64,000 nucleotides of DNA from Streptomyces sp. NBC_00285 (GCF_036174265.1 NZ_CP108055.1:3410001-3474000); one strand, 5' to 3'; positions 24,360-33,594 are shown, counted from the stretch's first letter. A program made the numbers and translations. The notes: generated by a model not told the origin, from the sequence alone.

Positions 24360-25991
24360 GTGAAGTCCCGTCTGAAACTGCTCGGCCTGGTCACCGTGCC
24401 CGCCCTGCTCGTCGCGGCCGTCCCCGCCGCCTACGCGGCGAACGCCCCCCAGCCGCACACCGCCCGCGCGGCCGTCACAGGAGACGTCGTGAAGGGCCTG
24501 GGCAAGCAGGCGAAGCGCACCGGTTCGGTCGCGGCCGGGAAGCGGATCCCCGTGGCGATCAGTCTGGCCCCCAGAGGGGGCACGGCACTCGACACGTTCA
24601 TAGCCAAGGTCAGCGACCCGCACTCGGCCTCCTACGGCCACTACCTCACCAAGGCCCGGTTCGCGGCCCGGTTCGGCCGCACCGACGCCGAGGTCAAGCA
24701 GCTCAAGGAGTACCTGAAGGCGCAGGGCCTGACCGTCGGCAAGGTCCACTCGGGCAACCTGCTGGTCGACGCCACCGGCACCGCCGCCCAGCTGGAGAAG
24801 GCCTTCGGCACCAAGCTGTCGACGTGGAAGGACACCGCGTCGGGCCGCTCCTTCTACGCCAACGACAGCGCACCGACCCTGCCTTCCGGTATCGCCTCCC
24901 TGGTCAGCGACGTGGCCGGCCTCAACAACCACGTCCAGCTCCGCCACCAGGCCACCCCGCACACCGTCGCCCCGCGCAACGGACCGGGCGGCGGCTACAC
25001 CCCGGCCCAGCTCAAGGGCGGCTACAACGTCTCCGGGACGTACACCGGCAGCGGCCAGAAGATCGCGCTGCTGGAGTTCGACGGCTTCCAGCAGGCCAAC
25101 ATCACCAAGTACGACACCAACTACAGCCTGGGCTCGCCCACCCCGACCGTGTCGAAGGTGGACGGCGGTTCCGGCGCACTCGGTGACGGGCAGGTCGAGG
25201 TCGAGCTGGACATCGAGGTCCTGCACGCGATCGCTCCCAAGGCCAACGTCACCGTCTTCGAGGGACCCAACTCCGACGCTGGTGAGGTCGACACCTACCA
25301 GGCCATCGTCGACAGCGGCATCCCGACCACCTCGATCAGCTGGGGCGCCTCCGAAAGCGCCCGCACCACCTCCAACATCAACGCCGTGGACGCCGTCTTC
25401 AAGGCCGGTGCCGCTCAGGGCCTCGGCTTCTACGCGGCCTCCGGTGACGACGGCTCCGACGACGCGGGCGACGGCACCACCACCGTCGACTACCCGGCCA
25501 GCGACCCGTACGTCACCGGCGTCGGCGGCACCAAGCTGACCGTCACCTCGGCGAACGCCTTCAGCAAGGAGGTGGCCTGGTCCGGCGGCGGTGGCGGCAA
25601 GTCCTCCGTCTTCAAGATCCCCAGCTGGCAGACCGCGGTGCAGAAGACCGCCGGCGGCGGCTTCCGCCAGGTGCCGGACGTCTCGGCACACGCGAACCCG
25701 AGCCCCGGTGTCTCGATCTACTCCCAGGGCAGTTGGTCCGCGGTGGGCGGCACCAGCGCGGCGGCCCCCGAGTGGGCGGCCTTCGCGGCCCTCTACAACC
25801 AGCAGGCCGCGGCGGCGGGCAAGGCCAACCTCGGCTTCGCCAACCCGGCCCTCTACACCGCCTCCGGCACCGGCTTCCACGACATCACCAGCGGCAGCAA
25901 CGGCGCCTACTCGTCCGCCACCGGCTGGGACTTCACCACCGGCTGGGGCTCGTACAACGCGGCGACGCTGGCGAGCAAGCTCCTCGGCTGA
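24360..25991 (+). CDS. secreted S53-family serine peptidase (sedolisin/kumamolisin)
   Basis: A 543-residue exported pro-enzyme. A Sec signal peptide (KSRLKLLGLVTVPALLVAAVPAAYA) is followed by a pro-kumamolisin domain (about 60-190, with LDTFIAKVSDPHSASYGHYLT). The catalytic domain follows: Glu280 and Asp284 in VEVELDIEV, the oxyanion Asp in AASGDDGSDD, and Ser466 in GGTSAAAP. The calcium-site region DITSGSNG and GWDFTTGWG closes the protein. S53 enzymes are pepstatin-insensitive acid peptidases that digest external protein. GTG at 24360 has GGAGG 7 nt upstream. A strong terminator follows. Confidence 0.9.
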   Translation: MKSRLKLLGLVTVPALLVAAVPAAYAANAPQPHTARAAVTGDVVKGLGKQAKRTGSVAAGKRIPVAISLAPRGGTALDTFIAKVSDPHSASYGHYLTKARFAARFGRTDAEVKQLKEYLKAQGLTVGKVHSGNLLVDATGTAAQLEKAFGTKLSTWKDTASGRSFYANDSAPTLPSGIASLVSDVAGLNNHVQLRHQATPHTVAPRNGPGGGYTPAQLKGGYNVSGTYTGSGQKIALLEFDGFQQANITKYDTNYSLGSPTPTVSKVDGGSGALGDGQVEVELDIEVLHAIAPKANVTVFEGPNSDAGEVDTYQAIVDSGIPTTSISWGASESARTTSNINAVDAVFKAGAAQGLGFYAASGDDGSDDAGDGTTTVDYPASDPYVTGVGGTKLTVTSANAFSKEVAWSGGGGGKSSVFKIPSWQTAVQKTAGGGFRQVPDVSAHANPSPGVSIYSQGSWSAVGGTSAAAPEWAAFAALYNQQAAAAGKANLGFANPALYTASGTGFHDITSGSNGAYSSATGWDFTTGWGSYNAATLASKLLG

Positions 25992-26013
25992 CGCCGACGC
26001 CCGACAGCCCGTA

Positions 26014-26050
26014 GGTCACGCCGTGCGCCTGAACAGCGCACGGCGTGACC
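26014..26050. terminator. bidirectional hairpin terminator
   Basis: A perfect 15-bp stem (GGTCACGCCGTGCGC with its complement) around a 7-nt loop, placed between the convergent S53 protease and MDR oxidoreductase genes. Confidence 0.85.
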
Positions 26051-26110
26051 CACGTCGCCGTTCGGGCCGACCGCGATTCGGCAGATCAGAGCCGCTCGAC
26101 GTCCTCGGAG

Positions 26111-27061
26111 CTACGCCGACACCGCGACCACGTGCTTGCCCACGACGCCGCCGCGCTCGAACGCCTCGTGCGCCGCGGTGATGTCCGCGAGCGGGTACAC
26201 ACCGTGCACCACCGGCCGTAGCGCACCCGACGTGACATGGCCGGCCACGTCACGCAGCACTGCGGTGTCCGGGTTGGCGCTGAAGGTGCGGATACGACGG
26301 GAGCCGTACACGCTCGACGCGGCGATCGCGGGCAGCGCGGCGGCCGACAGGCCCACGGTGACCATCCGGCCGTTCCCCGCCAACCGGCTCCGGTAGCAGT
26401 GCAGTTCCGTTCCCACGGTGTCGACGATGACGTCGAAGGGCCCGATCCGGTCCGAGGTGGTGGAGCCGTGGTCGAGGACTTCGTCGGCACCGAGTTCGGT
26501 GAGCGCTCCGGCGTGGCGGTCGCGGGCCAGCGCGGTCACATGGCCGCCCAGCGCGTGCGCCAGTTGCACAGCGGCGGTGCCCACTCCGCCGGCCGCGCCC
26601 CGCACGAGAACCCGTTCCCCGGCCGCGAGGTGCACACTGTCGCGCAGCGCGATCAGTGCCGTGGCGCCCGCCACGACCAGGGAGGCCGCCTCGACCGGCG
26701 AGAGGTCCGCCGGGGCGGGTGCGATCCGGTCCGCGGAGACGACGACGTACTCGGCCGCCCCCGCGGTGGTGTGCCGCCGGCGGGGATGCACCATGCCCCA
26801 CACCCGGTCCCCGACCCGGCAGCCCTCGACACCGGCGCCGGACTCGACGACGACTCCCGCGAAGTCCAGCCCCGCGCCGATCGGGAAGCGGCGCCCCGAC
26901 ATCATCTTCAACTCCCCGGCGCGGACGATCACATCGTGTCCGTTCACACTGGACGCCTCGACCGCCACCAGAACCTCGCCGGCCCCGGGGGCGGGCCGGT
27001 CGACCTCGTTGATCCGCAGGACGTCCGGTGCACCGTAACTCGTGATCTGGGCGGCCTTCAT
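26111..27061 (-). CDS. zinc-independent MDR-family NADP-dependent oxidoreductase (quinone reductase-like)
   Basis: A 316-residue medium-chain dehydrogenase/reductase. The N-terminal catalytic domain begins MKAAQITSYGAPDVLRINEVDRP and contains GLDFAGVVVESGAGV. The nucleotide-binding domain has GAAGGVGTAAVQLAHALG (about 147-164). The usual zinc-ligand cysteines are absent, which fits the quinone-oxidoreductase subgroup. NADPH-dependent reduction of quinones or enones in the cytosol is likely. ATG at 27061 has GGAAGGA 8 nt upstream. It is divergent from a MmyB-type regulator, the arrangement commonly seen for oxidoreductases under such repressors. Confidence 0.85.
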   Translation of the reverse strand: MKAAQITSYGAPDVLRINEVDRPAPGAGEVLVAVEASSVNGHDVIVRAGELKMMSGRRFPIGAGLDFAGVVVESGAGVEGCRVGDRVWGMVHPRRRHTTAGAAEYVVVSADRIAPAPADLSPVEAASLVVAGATALIALRDSVHLAAGERVLVRGAAGGVGTAAVQLAHALGGHVTALARDRHAGALTELGADEVLDHGSTTSDRIGPFDVIVDTVGTELHCYRSRLAGNGRMVTVGLSAAALPAIAASSVYGSRRIRTFSANPDTAVLRDVAGHVTSGALRPVVHGVYPLADITAAHEAFERGGVVGKHVVAVSA

Positions 27062-27180
27062 GGCGCTGTTCCTTCCGTGGTCGGCTGGTGTGGAACCGAT
27101 GCTGGTCCCTGCGCGCGGCATCACGGTCGGCCGGCTTTTCCTGGGACCGGCAGACCCACCCTCCCGAGCCGGGCCGCAGG

Positions 27181-27186
27181 CATACT
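27181..27186 (+). promoter_or_regulatory. -10 box of a probably leaderless transcript
   Basis: CATACT, five of six bases matching TATACT, ends 6 nt before the GTG at 27193. There is no Shine-Dalgarno sequence, so transcription probably starts at the GTG itself. Confidence 0.45.
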
Positions 27187-27192
27187 GGCGCC

Positions 27193-28056
27193 GTGACCGA
27201 CTCACCTCTCACCCCGACCGACGATCCCCGACGCGAACTCGCGGAATTCCTGCGGACCCGCCGGACCCGGCTGCGACCGCAGGACGTCGGACTCGAACCC
27301 GGCCCGAGGCGGCGCGTCGCCGGGCTGCGGCGGGAGGAACTGGCCCTCCTTGCGGGGGTCAGTTCGGACTACTACCAGCGCATGGAGCAGGGCCGTGACG
27401 TACGGCCCTCCGAACAGGTCCTGGACGCCCTCGCGCGCGCCCTCAACTTCACCGCCGAGGAACGCCGTCACCTGCACAGCCTCGCCGTCGCCGCGCGCAC
27501 ACCGGCCCGTGCCGCGCGCCGGTACGAACCCGAGGAAGTACCGGACACCACAGCGCGGTTGCTGCGCACGATGCCCTCGCCCGCGCTGGTCGTGGGCCGC
27601 TTCCTGGACGTCCTGGCCTGGAGCCCGCTGGCCGGGACCCTGCTGGGCGAGTTCACCCGGCTCGCGGTGCCGGAGCGGAACCTGCTGGCGCTTCTGCTGC
27701 ACCCCGAGGCCGACCAGACCTGCCCGGAGCGGGCGGCCACCGTCGCCGAGCTGACCGCGATGCTGCGCGCGCAGGTCGCCGCCGATCCGGGGCATCCGCG
27801 CGCCGTGGAACTCGTCGGCGAACTCGCCGTCCACAGCGATGAGTTCGCCACGCTGTGGGCCAGGCACGACGTGGAGGAGACGACGCGCGGCCGGATGCGC
27901 GTCATGCATCCACTGGTCGGGGAGCTGAACCTGGACTGGGACGCCTACCCGCTGCCGGGAACTCCCGGCCCGATGATGGTCGTCTACACCGCCGCCGAGG
28001 GCAGCCCGGACGCCGAGCGGCTCCAACTGCTCGCCAGTCTGCCGGGCGCCTCCTGA
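27193..28056 (+). CDS. XRE-type helix-turn-helix regulator with MmyB-like ligand domain
   Basis: A 287-residue regulator. Residues about 10-85 are the HTH region with the group's hallmark RRVAGLRREELALLAGVSSDYYQRMEQGRDVRPSEQVLDALARAL. The C-terminal 180 residues form the MmyB-like PAS-type ligand pocket (PSPALVVGRFLDVLAWSPLAGTLLG, HSDEFATLWARHDV), which in known members binds a fatty acid-like ligand. Members often repress a divergently transcribed short-chain or medium-chain oxidoreductase, and here an MDR oxidoreductase is divergent. The message is probably leaderless (see the -10 box before it). Confidence 0.85.
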   Translation: MTDSPLTPTDDPRRELAEFLRTRRTRLRPQDVGLEPGPRRRVAGLRREELALLAGVSSDYYQRMEQGRDVRPSEQVLDALARALNFTAEERRHLHSLAVAARTPARAARRYEPEEVPDTTARLLRTMPSPALVVGRFLDVLAWSPLAGTLLGEFTRLAVPERNLLALLLHPEADQTCPERAATVAELTAMLRAQVAADPGHPRAVELVGELAVHSDEFATLWARHDVEETTRGRMRVMHPLVGELNLDWDAYPLPGTPGPMMVVYTAAEGSPDAERLQLLASLPGAS

Positions 28057-28270
28057 CCTTCGTGCGGAATCACCTTCGTGAGCTCTCGTGTCCTGTCTCC
28101 CGTAGCCCCCGCACCGTGCCCGACCGCGCTCGCGCTCCCCGCAGGGGCATGAAGTCCCGTGGCCGGATGGCCGATCGGACCGGGAGTCTGGCCGGTCGGC
28201 CGTCGCCGTGTCGCGCGGGGTGCACCTAGCGTCGTGGTGACCGGGCCACCGCACTGACAGGGGAACACTG

Positions 28271-29536
28271 ATGGGACCGCGAGAGATGACCGACGCTCAG
28301 GCCGACGACGGCACGGCCGTGTGCGGGGCGACCACGGAGTTCGAGCCGGACGTCATGGACCTGCTGGTGGAGACGGTGCGCCGGGCGGTCGGGCGCGAGG
28401 TGCCGGCCGTGGGGACGGACACCCTGCTGGGGGAACTCGTGTCGGGGGACACCGGTGCCGGTGAGGCGATCGCCCCGGGGATGCGGAAGGCCGGTTCGCT
28501 CAGTGGTCTGATCGCCGGCCGGGCGGGCCTCGGCTGGGTGAGCGACGACGAGGCACACGGCGTGCCGGTCACGGCCGGTGCCGGAGCCCGGCCGGAAGCC
28601 GACGAGGAGGAGGCCGACGCCGCCTGGCGTGAGGCTCGGTGGCGTTACGGCCTCGGTGTGCGCGGACCGGCCCCGGAAGGCGGCCGGGTGCTGCCCGGGA
28701 TGACCGGGGCGATGCGCGCCTGTCTGCTGCTCGCGCTCAGGAAGGCCCGCGCCGAGGGGTCGATCTCGGTGCGCTGCCGGCATGTCGCCCGCGCCCTGCT
28801 GGAACTGCCGGACAGCCGGGCACGGGAGGCCATGGTCCTGGAGCGGCTGGATCTCTCCGCCGCGGCCGACGCGTTGGACGCCATCGACTTGTCGGACGCG
28901 AGTGCACCGGCGCACACCGAGGGGCCGGAATCCCGCGGCGTCACCCTCCTCCGGCGGGCCGGAACCCTGGGCCGGAGCGGTAACCCCCTTACCCGCGCCC
29001 TGACTTCGTGGACCTCCGGAAGCTCCGTGAACGGCTCACCGGTTCTGTTCGCGGTGTCCGTCGAGGCCATGCGGCAGGCGGTACGGTGCGGGCGCGCCGC
29101 GGTGGAACCGGTGGATCTGCTGCTGGGGGTACTGGCCCTGGACCGGGCCCTGTTCGTCGCCGGGCGCTCGCTGCCCGGGGCTCTCGCACAGGCCAACTCC
29201 GCCCCGGCCCTGCTGCGTCGGCACGGAGTACGGCAGTCCTCCCTGGTCTCCGCGGCCTCCCGGTTCCCTTCGGCCACGCCGATCCCGGCCGCCGGTGTTC
29301 CCGACGGCGGCAGGGTACGTCCGTCCGCCGCCGCCGACCGGGTCGTGGCGGTGGCCCGGCTGTCCGCCGCCGAGCACGGGTCACCCACGGTCGGCACGGT
29401 CCACCTGCTGTCCGCGCTGCTCGACGAGTCGGCGACGGACACCGGCGCCGAGGGCACGGTCGTACACCTGCTCACCGCCGGTCAGGTCGATGTGGCCGCC
29501 TTGCGTGCGGAGTTGGGCCTGAGGCTGGGCGCATGA
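28271..29536 (+). CDS. Clp N-domain-like protein without ATPase
   Basis: A 421-residue soluble protein built from four copies of the Clp N half-domain, i.e. two Clp-N-like modules. The segments are at about 23-75, 135-190, 255-305 and 350-420, visible for instance in VEAMRQAVRCGRAAVEPVDLLLGVLALD and VVAVARLSAAEHGSPTVGTVHLLSALLDE. No Walker motifs follow, so it is not a Clp ATPase; such stand-alone proteins may act as adaptors or substrate binders. ATG at 28271 has AGGGGAA upstream. The next gene, a sensor kinase, starts 34 bp downstream, suggesting an operon with that two-component system. Confidence 0.65.
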   Translation: MGPREMTDAQADDGTAVCGATTEFEPDVMDLLVETVRRAVGREVPAVGTDTLLGELVSGDTGAGEAIAPGMRKAGSLSGLIAGRAGLGWVSDDEAHGVPVTAGAGARPEADEEEADAAWREARWRYGLGVRGPAPEGGRVLPGMTGAMRACLLLALRKARAEGSISVRCRHVARALLELPDSRAREAMVLERLDLSAAADALDAIDLSDASAPAHTEGPESRGVTLLRRAGTLGRSGNPLTRALTSWTSGSSVNGSPVLFAVSVEAMRQAVRCGRAAVEPVDLLLGVLALDRALFVAGRSLPGALAQANSAPALLRRHGVRQSSLVSAASRFPSATPIPAAGVPDGGRVRPSAAADRVVAVARLSAAEHGSPTVGTVHLLSALLDESATDTGAEGTVVHLLTAGQVDVAALRAELGLRLGA

Positions 29537-29570
29537 CGGGGGATCCACGGTGACGGGGCAAAGGGAGATC

Positions 29571-31070
29571 ATGAGTCAGGCGTCCGACGAGACACAGCTG
29601 TCGCGCCCCTCCGCACGGCTGCAGCACACGCTGGCGGGTGTACCGCGGCGGATACGCCTTGAGGTGACCGGGAGTTGGGCCTCCGTGCGTGCCGCCGAAC
29701 GCCGTACGGTCGTCGTCGAGTCGCTCGTCTGTGCCCTGACGGCGGCCTTCTGTCTGACACCGCTGCTGCTGGCGCCCCCGCATCGGCCGGTGTCGGCCGT
29801 TCTGGAGGCGTTGTGGGCGACTGGGCTCGTGCCCGCTCGGCGCGGCCGGCCGATCATCGTGATCCTGGGGTCCGCTCCCCTGGTCGTGGGTGACAACGTG
29901 TGGACGCTGGCGGTGGTGCCGCTGGTCGTCCTGTCCGCCACCCGTCGTGTCGCGCCGTCGCGGCGAGCGTGGCAGCTCGTCGGAGCGGCCTGCGCCGCCG
30001 TCGGTGTCCTCACCGTCGTCCGTGCTCTGGTCCGGCCCGAGAACCTGGCGTCGGAACTGGCCGACAACGCGGTCTCGGCGGTTCTGCTGCTTCTGCTCCC
30101 CGCCCTGGCGGGAAACCTGTGGGGTCGGCGACGGCCCCTCGTCAGCCTGCTCCGGGAACGCAACGCCTTTCTGGAACAGGCCCGCACGCTGACCGCCGCG
30201 ACGGCCCGGTTGGAGGAACGGACCCGGATCGCGGGCGAGATGCACGACCTGCTGGGCCACCGGCTGAGCCTGATCTCGGTGCACGCCGGGGCGCTGGAAC
30301 TCGCTGCCGCGCGGCAGGCACCCGCCCTCGCCGGGCAGGCCGAACTGCTGCGCACGACCGCCGGTACGGCCATGGCGGAACTGCGCGAGATCCTCGGCGT
30401 CCTGCGGTACGAGGACCTCACGGACCCGGCGGGCAGAACCGGGGACGAGACGGGAACGCGCGCGGACATCACCGCTCTGGTGACGGAATCCCGGCGGACG
30501 GGCAGCGTCGTCGAGCTGGACTGGTCCCTTCCCGACACGGCGGAGGTGGGGCTCCGTACGCGTCAGGCGGTTCACCGCGTGGTCCGGGAAGGGCTGACGA
30601 ACGTACTGAAACACGCCTCCGGCGCACCCACCAGGGTGGTGGTCGGTCAGAGGGGTACGGACAGCGGGATCGAGGTGTCCGTCAGCAACGAAGCCCCCCG
30701 CGCGGCGGGCCGCTCCCAGGGAGGAAACCGCAGCGGGCTGGCCGGCTGCCAGGAGCGGATCTCCTTGCTCGGCGGCACGTTCGAGGCGGGCGCCCTGCCG
30801 AGCGGTGGCTTCCGCATGACGGCCCGGCTCCCGGCTCACGACAGCGGCCCCCTGGACGTGGCCGCGCACACGGGGGCCGCGGCCGGCTCCCTTCCGGACA
30901 TGAACCGCCTCCAGTACGACGGCATCGAACCAAGAGGGGCGCGCGCCCCGCTGCCGGACGAGATCCTGACGTGGCCGCGAGTCCTGGGATCGGGCTGTCT
31001 GACACTGCTCGTGGTCCTGCCGACGGTCGCCTTCCTGATCGTGCTGCTGGCAGACGCGGTCCTGAGATGA
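29571..31070 (+). CDS. DesK/NarL-type sensor histidine kinase
   Basis: A 499-residue membrane kinase. The N-terminal region (about 45-170) has four or five transmembrane helices and no large extracellular domain. The HisKA_3 helix carries His225 in RIAGEMHDLLGHRLSLISVHAG. HATPase motifs follow (REGLTNVLKHASGAPT as N-box, GNRSGLAGCQERISLLGG as lid). An additional transmembrane segment lies near the C-terminus (SGCLTLLVVLPTVAFLIVLLADAVL) after a 60-residue linker, which is uncommon. ATG at 29571 has GGGAG 4 nt upstream. It pairs with the NarL-type regulator 51 bp downstream. The signal is unknown. Confidence 0.8.
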   Translation: MSQASDETQLSRPSARLQHTLAGVPRRIRLEVTGSWASVRAAERRTVVVESLVCALTAAFCLTPLLLAPPHRPVSAVLEALWATGLVPARRGRPIIVILGSAPLVVGDNVWTLAVVPLVVLSATRRVAPSRRAWQLVGAACAAVGVLTVVRALVRPENLASELADNAVSAVLLLLLPALAGNLWGRRRPLVSLLRERNAFLEQARTLTAATARLEERTRIAGEMHDLLGHRLSLISVHAGALELAAARQAPALAGQAELLRTTAGTAMAELREILGVLRYEDLTDPAGRTGDETGTRADITALVTESRRTGSVVELDWSLPDTAEVGLRTRQAVHRVVREGLTNVLKHASGAPTRVVVGQRGTDSGIEVSVSNEAPRAAGRSQGGNRSGLAGCQERISLLGGTFEAGALPSGGFRMTARLPAHDSGPLDVAAHTGAAAGSLPDMNRLQYDGIEPRGARAPLPDEILTWPRVLGSGCLTLLVVLPTVAFLIVLLADAVLR

Positions 31071-31121
31071 ACGACCCTGACGGTGTACGACCTCGCAGGT
31101 GCGCGACTCTAGGATGAGCTG

Positions 31122-31775
31122 ATGATCCGAGTTCTGATCGCCGACGACGAGGCCCTGATGCGCGCGGGAATCCGGTTGATCCTTCAGAACGCCGAGGACA
31201 TCGAGGTGGTCGCCGAGGCGGGCGACGGTCTGGAGGCCGCCGCGGCCTGCCGCGCACAGGACATCGATGTGGCCCTGCTCGACATCCAGATGCCGTCCAG
31301 AGACGGAATCGCCGCCGCCGAGGACATCGCCCGGCTCTCGCCCCGCACCTGTGTCGTGATGCTGACTGCGTTCGGCGAGGAAGCGAGCGTGACGCGCGCC
31401 CTGCGGGCCGGGGCCAGCGGTTTCCTCCTCAAGGACACCGGTCCCGCCGAGCTGATTCGCGCCGTGCAACTCGCCGCGAAAGGTGAACCGGTACTGGCTC
31501 CCCGGATCACCCGGCAGCTGCTGGAACGGCACGTGCGGTCCGGCCGGGACATCGAGGCCGCCCGGCGCCGGACCGACGAACTGACCCCCACCGAACGGGA
31601 CGTCCTGCGGCTGCTCGGCACGGGCCTGTCCAACGCGGAGATCGCCGATCAGCTGTATCTGAGCGTCGGCACGGTCAAGGCGCACATCAGCCGGATCCTC
31701 ACCCGCACCGGCTGCGCCAACCGCGTGCAGGCCGCCGTCCTCGCGCACGACGCCGGGCTGCTCGACGACCACTGA
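31122..31775 (+). CDS. NarL/LuxR-family response regulator
   Basis: A 217-residue response regulator. The receiver domain has the acidic pair DDE (9-11), phospho-acceptor Asp54 in ALLDIQMPS, Thr in VVMLTAFG and Lys in FLLKDTGPAELI. The C-terminal LuxR helix-turn-helix is LTPTERDVLRLLGTGLSNAEIADQLYLSVGTVKAHISRIL. It is the obvious partner of the upstream DesK-type kinase. ATG at 31122 is preceded by GGATGAG. Likely targets are the neighbouring genes, possibly including the Clp-N-like protein, but no binding site could be identified. Confidence 0.85.
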   Translation: MIRVLIADDEALMRAGIRLILQNAEDIEVVAEAGDGLEAAAACRAQDIDVALLDIQMPSRDGIAAAEDIARLSPRTCVVMLTAFGEEASVTRALRAGASGFLLKDTGPAELIRAVQLAAKGEPVLAPRITRQLLERHVRSGRDIEAARRRTDELTPTERDVLRLLGTGLSNAEIADQLYLSVGTVKAHISRILTRTGCANRVQAAVLAHDAGLLDDH

Positions 31776-31899
31776 ACCGGCCGACCGGCGCCCCCGACCG
31801 CCTTGGTCTCGGGTCGGTCAGGTGATCGAGAACTGCAGTGCTGTGCTGCCGGTGAGCATTCCTGCCGGGGGTGTCATGTCGTTCCCCTGCGAAGCCGAC

Positions 31900-31933
31900 A
31901 GGCGCTCGGCCGGGTTGCCCCGGCCGAGCGCCT
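31900..31933. terminator. bidirectional hairpin terminator
   Basis: A perfect 15-bp stem (AGGCGCTCGGCCGGG and its complement) with a TTGC tetraloop between the convergent response-regulator and GH5 genes. Confidence 0.85.
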
Positions 31934-31959
31934 GAACGTGCGTCATCCGCTCCGCAGCG

Positions 31960-33459
31960 TCAGCTCCTGTTCCACTGCTGGTTGCTGCTGCCGTTGCAGT
32001 ACCAGACGTCGACCGACGTGCCGTTGCCGGTGCCCGCTCCGGCCGCGTCCAGGCAGAGCGCCGGGTTGGCGACGCTGGTCACGGAGAGGTCCGCGTTCAC
32101 GTTCCACTGCTGTGCCGTCGCGCCGGTGCAGTCGGTGATGACCACGGGGTCGCCCGCCGCGGCTCCGGTGCCGCCCACCGTCATGCACTTGTTGCCGTAG
32201 ATGGTGAGCTGCTTGTCCGCGTTCCAGTTCCAGGTCTGGTTGCCGCCCGCGTTGCAGTCCCAGAGGTCGAGCTGGGTGCCGTTGGTGGTGCTGAAGCCGG
32301 GCACGTCGACGCAGCGGCCCGAGCCGACTCCGCGCAGGACCTCACCGGGAGGCGCGGGCGGCAGGTCGTTGACGGGCGGGGTCTTGCCGAAGCCGTAGCC
32401 CCAGCGCAGCAGCGCGACGCCGGTGGCGCTGTTGTCCACCATGTTGCCCTTGGAGTCCAGGGACTCGATCGAGTAGGAGTCGCCGAAGCGCAGCCCCGGC
32501 CAGTAGACGAGTCCCATCCCCTTGCTGCGGGCGGTGTTGGCCACGGCCGCGAGGTACGAGGTGTAGATGTTGCCGTTCCACGCGCCGTAGTTCAGGCCGA
32601 TGGTCATCGGGGAGCCGGCCTCGTCGATGATGGTCCGGCCGGTGTACTTGCCGAGGCGCTTTTCGAGGTCGGCGGTCCAGTCGGACTGCTTGGTGTAGCT
32701 GTTCCAGAACCCGTAGAAGTGCAGCGACAGCAGCGTTCCGCGCAGTGCGGGTGCCGCGCCGACACCGGTGACGTCGTCGTTGTAGCCGGTGCCGCTGATC
32801 ACGACACGGCCGCGCGGGACGTCCTTGTGGCGGCCCAGCCAGCTACTGGTGACGGCCACCCACTGGTCCAGGGTGTAGCCGTGCGGCTCGTTCATGGGCT
32901 CGAAGTAGACCCGCGGGTTGTGCTTGTACTCCCGCACCACGGTGTTCCACATCTTGGTCCAGGCGGCCGTGTCGTCGACCAGGCCGTCCTTGCTGCTGTC
33001 GGCCTCCCAGTAGCTGACGATGACCTTGTCACCACTGGCCGTGGCCGCGTCGATCGTCGCCCGGTACGACTTCCACCAAGTGGTGCCCACGGACGCCGGG
33101 TTGATCGGCAGTCGCAGCGTGTTGGCGCCCAGGTTCTTCTTGAAGCCGCCCACCATCTTCTCGGTGGTGCGGTACACGGTGCGGTAGCTGTCGGTCACCT
33201 TCAGCCCGCTGGGGACCACGGCGTCACTGGCGTAGTTGTCGCGCGGGTCCGCCCAGTTCACTCCGCGGAAGTTACTGGTACCGCCCTTCGGCGCGGGCTT
33301 CCCCGGCACGGGCTTCCCCGGCACGGCTGAGGCGGCTGACCGCTCGGGGGCCTGCTGGGCGAGGGCGGAACCGGGGGCGGTCAGCAACATGAGTGTCGCG
33401 CCGAAGCCGGCCACGAGCACACTGGCCAGTCTTCTCGACCGCGTCGGGGTCTTGGTCAT
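31960..33459 (-). CDS. secreted GH5 glycoside hydrolase with C-terminal ricin-type (CBM13) domain
   Basis: A 499-residue exported enzyme. The signal peptide ends at SALA-QQ (about 34). A Pro/Gly/Lys linker with a short GKPVPGKP repeat leads into a GH5 barrel (about 60-360): acid/base Glu191 in EPMNEPHG and nucleophile Glu280 in TIIDEAGSP, with LRLPINPASV upstream. The last 125 residues are a beta-trefoil lectin domain with three repeats ending in QTWNW, QQWNV and QQWNR. A beta-glycanase on plant or fungal polysaccharide is likely; the exact glycan is unknown. ATG at 33459 has GGAG 8 nt upstream. Confidence 0.85.
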   Translation of the reverse strand: MTKTPTRSRRLASVLVAGFGATLMLLTAPGSALAQQAPERSAASAVPGKPVPGKPAPKGGTSNFRGVNWADPRDNYASDAVVPSGLKVTDSYRTVYRTTEKMVGGFKKNLGANTLRLPINPASVGTTWWKSYRATIDAATASGDKVIVSYWEADSSKDGLVDDTAAWTKMWNTVVREYKHNPRVYFEPMNEPHGYTLDQWVAVTSSWLGRHKDVPRGRVVISGTGYNDDVTGVGAAPALRGTLLSLHFYGFWNSYTKQSDWTADLEKRLGKYTGRTIIDEAGSPMTIGLNYGAWNGNIYTSYLAAVANTARSKGMGLVYWPGLRFGDSYSIESLDSKGNMVDNSATGVALLRWGYGFGKTPPVNDLPPAPPGEVLRGVGSGRCVDVPGFSTTNGTQLDLWDCNAGGNQTWNWNADKQLTIYGNKCMTVGGTGAAAGDPVVITDCTGATAQQWNVNADLSVTSVANPALCLDAAGAGTGNGTSVDVWYCNGSSNQQWNRS

Positions 33460-33564
33460 GTCGTCTCCAGTGACGGAAATCGCGGAGGGCGGAGTGCGGG
33501 TTCGTCACCTGAGCCGAGTCAGTGAGGAACCAAGGTCCGGATACGGATACTCGGACTCGTGTAA

Positions 33565-33594
33565 TCCGGCCATGGTTACGTAACCATGGCCGGA
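33565..33594. promoter_or_regulatory. perfect 30-bp palindrome upstream of GH5
   Basis: The half TCCGGCCATGGTTAC is followed directly by its exact complement, with no loop, 106 bp upstream of the GH5 start. The lack of a loop and of a T-run argues against a terminator, and the position fits a regulator-binding site for the glycosidase promoter. Confidence 0.7.
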
